A DNA stretch of 43,525 nucleotides. Source: Chara braunii. Taxonomy: Eukaryota; Streptophyta; Charophyceae; Charales; Characeae. The position numbers and the translations under genes were made by a program. This document shows, piece by piece, positions 40,921 to 43,525 of the stretch. Numbering within the stretch: the first letter of the stretch is position 1; every line of letters starts with the position of its first letter. The notes beneath the pieces are model-generated. The model did not search any database. It saw only the letters and a list, made by a program, of their open reading frames with translations, and had not been told where the DNA came from. The stretch spans positions 4,922,345 to 4,965,869 of the forward strand of contig BFEA01000007.1 in the NCBI GenBank assembly GCA_003427395.1, written 5' to 3'.

Positions 40921-42242
40921 CCGTCGTAGTTCAGGACCGTAGTGATCTGAGGGCCCTCATCCGACATTGGAACCCAGCGCACTGTGTGCCGCCAACAGTC
41001 AGGCCTATAGCCGTGTAGTGCCATAGCCACTCTTTCTCAACGGTCTATGCCAATGCTCAGTCCGCACTATCCCTGCTCGCAGCACCTAGCCAGGCTGAGC
41101 CCCAGGTGCCAGGAATCAAGGCTTATGCGTAGTAGGGACAACCTTCGTTTTATAAAGCTCCAGGCGAGTGCGACCCCGGTGTGCTCTAAACGAAAGGCTT
41201 CACAGCTGAGTAAAAATTCGAAAGCAAACAAAAATAATTTCTAAACTTATGACTTTATAAAAAAAAAGGAAACTCAAGAAAAGAAAAGAAAAAAAGCTTA
41301 TGGCTGCGATATCAACAGGCCTTCTGCCATCGGTCACTGTCGCTTCGTCTCGTTGAGAGGTGACTACTTATTCCGAGGTGGTGGTCCCATAACGGGATCC
41401 CGACCGCCCAGGTTTTCATCTCAAAAGAGAGCAGCGAACTGTCTCAGCTGGGTGCCCGTGTCCGATGGAAAGGAGGGGACTTACGACCCTCCACAGGGTG
41501 GGTGATAAGTCTCTTACCGATGCGGCCGCGGGTCGCCCTCCTTTTTGGGGTCTTACCGCACGGCGTCAAATCAGAGCCAGCCCACAGATAGTATACGTGA
41601 GGTCAGCCGACTTAGGCTGTGGGTCGCTGAGTTCGAAATACGAACCGTTGGCCTTCCCACGCGATGACAGGCCAACAAGCGGAAAACTGAAAATAGAAAA
41701 AATTAGTAATTATACTGATAGTAATAATAATAATAATAATAATGACAATCAGTAAACCAAAATGGAAAGGGAATCGTAACATCACAGTGGCCCGAAGCCA
41801 CTGGATTCTCCCCAAACTAAAGTGAGTTCAAATTCGGCGCTCTATTTTCTCTTTTTCTTTTTTCCATTTTTATCAGCGGCGTCTATTCCGTGCACCTAAC
41901 CCATAACTCTGTAGAGGGGTGCTTGGCGCGCAGTTGAAAAGACTGGGCCAGCCTTCCCACTTCCGCGTCCCAGGGCAAACCCGGCGGCTACCACGGTCAC
42001 AGGCCGGTTGTGCTCTGCTGTACAGCAGGGCGCCGAGCCCGTGTGGACCAATGGAAGTCCTGTGGCGCACCCCTTTTGTTGAGGGCAACGTCACCGGGAC
42101 TGGTCCGCGCCGAGGTACAGCCTGGGTACCAGGAACAGCAGGGGTCCAGGATACGTCTATAGGCCAAAGCATCAGGGGGAAGACTAGTACCAAGCACGGA
42201 TTTGGCACACAGAGGAGGGTCGGGATACCGCGCCCTCCGACA
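40921..42242. other. Outer 1.3 kb of the inserted block, no gene, element-X-like texture
   Basis: No supported gene. GC-rich hairpin-prone modules alternate with A-rich runs (about 41209-41297, 41685-41760) and an (AAT)n tract (about 41718-41743), the texture seen in 17300-20040 of element X. CCCATAAC words at about 41387 and 41900 recall the unit starts at 12232-13250. The end GACA at 42239-42242 abuts ACGT. Its origin is unresolved. Confidence 0.4.
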
Positions 42243-42246
42243 ACGT
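42243..42246 (+). repeat. Target-site duplication ACGT, right
   Basis: Partner of 8653-8656, directly after the GACA terminus. Confidence 0.75.
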
Positions 42247-42572
42247 ACGCCACATCAAAACATGACAAAAAGAGGGGTCTCTCATTTTCCCCGGTGAGAT
42301 TCATGAGGTTTAAATCCAATCGCTTTATCGCGCAGCCTTTGCATATCCTGACTGCGCAAACCGTCATGATTCTCATCATATGCTCAGACGAGCAGGAGGC
42401 CGCCCTTGAGATCTATGACCTTGTCCAAACCATGGTCTCTAATGGCTTTAGCATGGGGGAGTGCTGGAAGGTTGTTGACAGGGTGTTTCACAATAGGCAG
42501 AGATACCAGCCCGGGCGAATGATTGATGATATGGTGAAAGCCTATCTGATTACCAGGTTCGACATGTACTAA
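42243..42572 (+). pseudogene. C-terminal part of the Penelope-like reverse transcriptase
   Basis: The codons ACG-TAC-GCC start at the right ACGT and continue the RT frame cut at 8656. HDKKRGLSFSPVRFM and FKSNRF, then CSDEQEAALEIYDLV and MVSNGFS, have the layout of the thumb region expected after motif E. The stop TAA is at 42570-42572. There is no GIY-YIG domain after the thumb, so the enzyme appears to lack the usual C-terminal endonuclease. The longer open frame upstream (from 41919) belongs to the inserted block. Confidence 0.65.
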
Positions 42573-42730
42573 CCTGTGGTTTGTGGTGTCTGTGAGTGTG
42601 TGTAAGGAACCGGGGGGGGCTGAGGGCCGGACGGCCCGATGCTCCGTGGCATCCGGCCTTCCGGCCCGAAGCCCACTTACCGGTGGGATAGGGGCGGGGC
42701 ACACACACATACATACACACACACACACAT
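42573..42730. other. 3' end region of the Penelope-like element
   Basis: Non-coding: TGTGAGTGTGTG, then a GC-rich inverted segment (GGGCCGG / CCGGCCC arms near 42630-42668), then a CA run leading into the 166-bp direct repeat. Confidence 0.5.
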
Positions 42731-42896
42731 ACATGCATGAATAACAGGACGAAGAAAAAGGAAGAAGGGTGGGGGAGTCACCGACAGAAGGTAGAAAGGA
42801 AGCCTGGTACGACTGAGATAAACATATGCGGGTGAGTAGTAGTAGAAGCAGGTAGGTCAGATCGATGCTCCTGCTTTTCACGAAGCCCCATCCTCC
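42731..42896 (+). repeat. 166-bp direct repeat, right copy
   Basis: Same as 1663-1828. Here the composite satellite follows directly, while on the left it precedes. Confidence 0.75.
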
Positions 42897-43090
42897 TACC
42901 CCTCCTCCTCCTCCTCCTACCCTTCCTCCTACCCCTCCCGTGGTACTGTCTGTCTATCTGTTCTCCCCCTCCTTTCTGTTTGTCTGTCTGTCTGTCTGTC
43001 TGTCAGTCTGTCTGTATGTCCTCCCCCTCCTGTCTGTCTGTTTGTATGTCTGTCTGTCTATTTGTCTGTCTGTCTTCCTGTCTGTCTGTT

Positions 43091-43138
<48 letters not shown>

Positions 43139-43489
43139 CTCCGTCCGTCCGTCTGTCTGTCTGTCTGTTTGTTTGTCTGTCTGACTCCTCCTCCTCCTCC
43201 TACCCCTCCTCCTACCCCTCCTCCTACCCCTCCTACCCCTCTCGTGGTACTGTTTGTTTGTCTGTCCTCCCCCTCCTGTCTGTCTGTCTGTCTGTCTTTT
43301 TGTTTGTCTGTCTTTCTGTGTGTCCTCCGCCCGTCATACCGTCCGTCTGTCTGGCTGGCTGTCTCCTCCTCCTCCTCCTACCCCTCCTCCTCCTCCTCCT
43401 CCTACCCCTCCTCCTACCCCTCCCGTGGTACTGACTGTCTGTCTGTCCTCCCCCTCCTTTCTCTCTATGTGTCAGTCTCTCTCTCTTTT

Positions 43490-43525
<36 letters not shown>
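42897..43525 (+). repeat. Composite CCTCC / CTGT satellite (right block)
   Basis: Landmarks TGGTACTG, CCCCCTCC, CGTCCGTC and GTCATACC come in the same order and spacing as in the left block, ending in a CT microsatellite at the window edge. No gene. Confidence 0.85.

Larger units (their letters stand above)
8657..42242 (-). mobile_element. 33.6-kb nested retroelement block inserted in the RT gene
   Basis: The block starts TGTCACAC and ends CTCCGACA, so its termini are the inverted TGTC/GACA typical of LTR elements. ACGT lies on both sides. Its main constituent is a minus-strand giant Ty3/gypsy element: right-hand 5' LTR copy 34908-40920, primer site 34886-34903, coding region 34560-26905, left-hand 3' LTR copy 8657-23994. 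Two further insertions lie in the left LTR copy. The stretch 40921-42242 has no counterpart next to the left LTR copy, so either the right LTR lost its outer end to another element or the block has a more complex history. Confidence 0.7.

Overview
This window is repeat-rich eukaryotic nuclear DNA. Seven perfect plant-type telomere units (AAACCCT, 9004-9052), a Ty3/gypsy element primed by tRNA-Asp, and putative spliced genes point to the green lineage. A large charophyte-like algal genome is my guess, not something I can prove. I see no convincing host housekeeping gene. Nearly everything is mobile DNA inserted into other mobile DNA.

Layer 1 (1829-8656 and 42243-42730) is a roughly 7.3 kb plus-strand retroelement. 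It has an unknown ORF1 (4739-6426) and a Penelope-like reverse transcriptase (RT; 6792-8656, C-terminus at 42247-42572) with no visible GIY-YIG endonuclease. A 166-bp direct repeat (1663-1828, 42731-42896) brackets it, and the same CCTCC/CTGT composite satellite lies outside on both sides.

Layer 2 (8657-42242) interrupts the RT gene. The block begins TGTC, ends GACA and is flanked by ACGT on both sides. Removing the block and one ACGT copy joins the RT reading frame exactly. Inside is a minus-strand giant Ty3/gypsy element with two ~6 kb LTR copies (8657-23994 and 34908-40920), a perfect tRNA-Asp primer site (34886-34903) and gag, protease, RT-RNase H and integrase genes (32533 down to 26905), broken by stops and frameshifts. 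Both the LTRs and the segment between primer site and gag carry small ORFs that form two paralogous families, here called alpha and beta. This cluster runs across the LTR boundary.

Layer 3 consists of two insertions in the left LTR copy, both absent from the right copy. One is a 446-bp Mutator-like insertion (8898-9343, 10-bp target duplication) that carries the telomere repeats. The other is an 8,978-bp element without recognisable genes (11688-20665, ends TGTCGA/TCGACA, target duplication GCGC), called X below.

The most unusual signal is structural. Element X and the 3' part of the giant element contain families of hairpins whose loop sequence is constant while the stems differ from copy to copy and remain self-complementary (eight copies at 14712-15324, four at 25344-26152, two at 14238-14426, plus paired hairpins in diverged repeats at 12232-13260). 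Element X also contains two diverged U6 snRNA-like segments. These patterns were read by eye and no alignment or folding was run.
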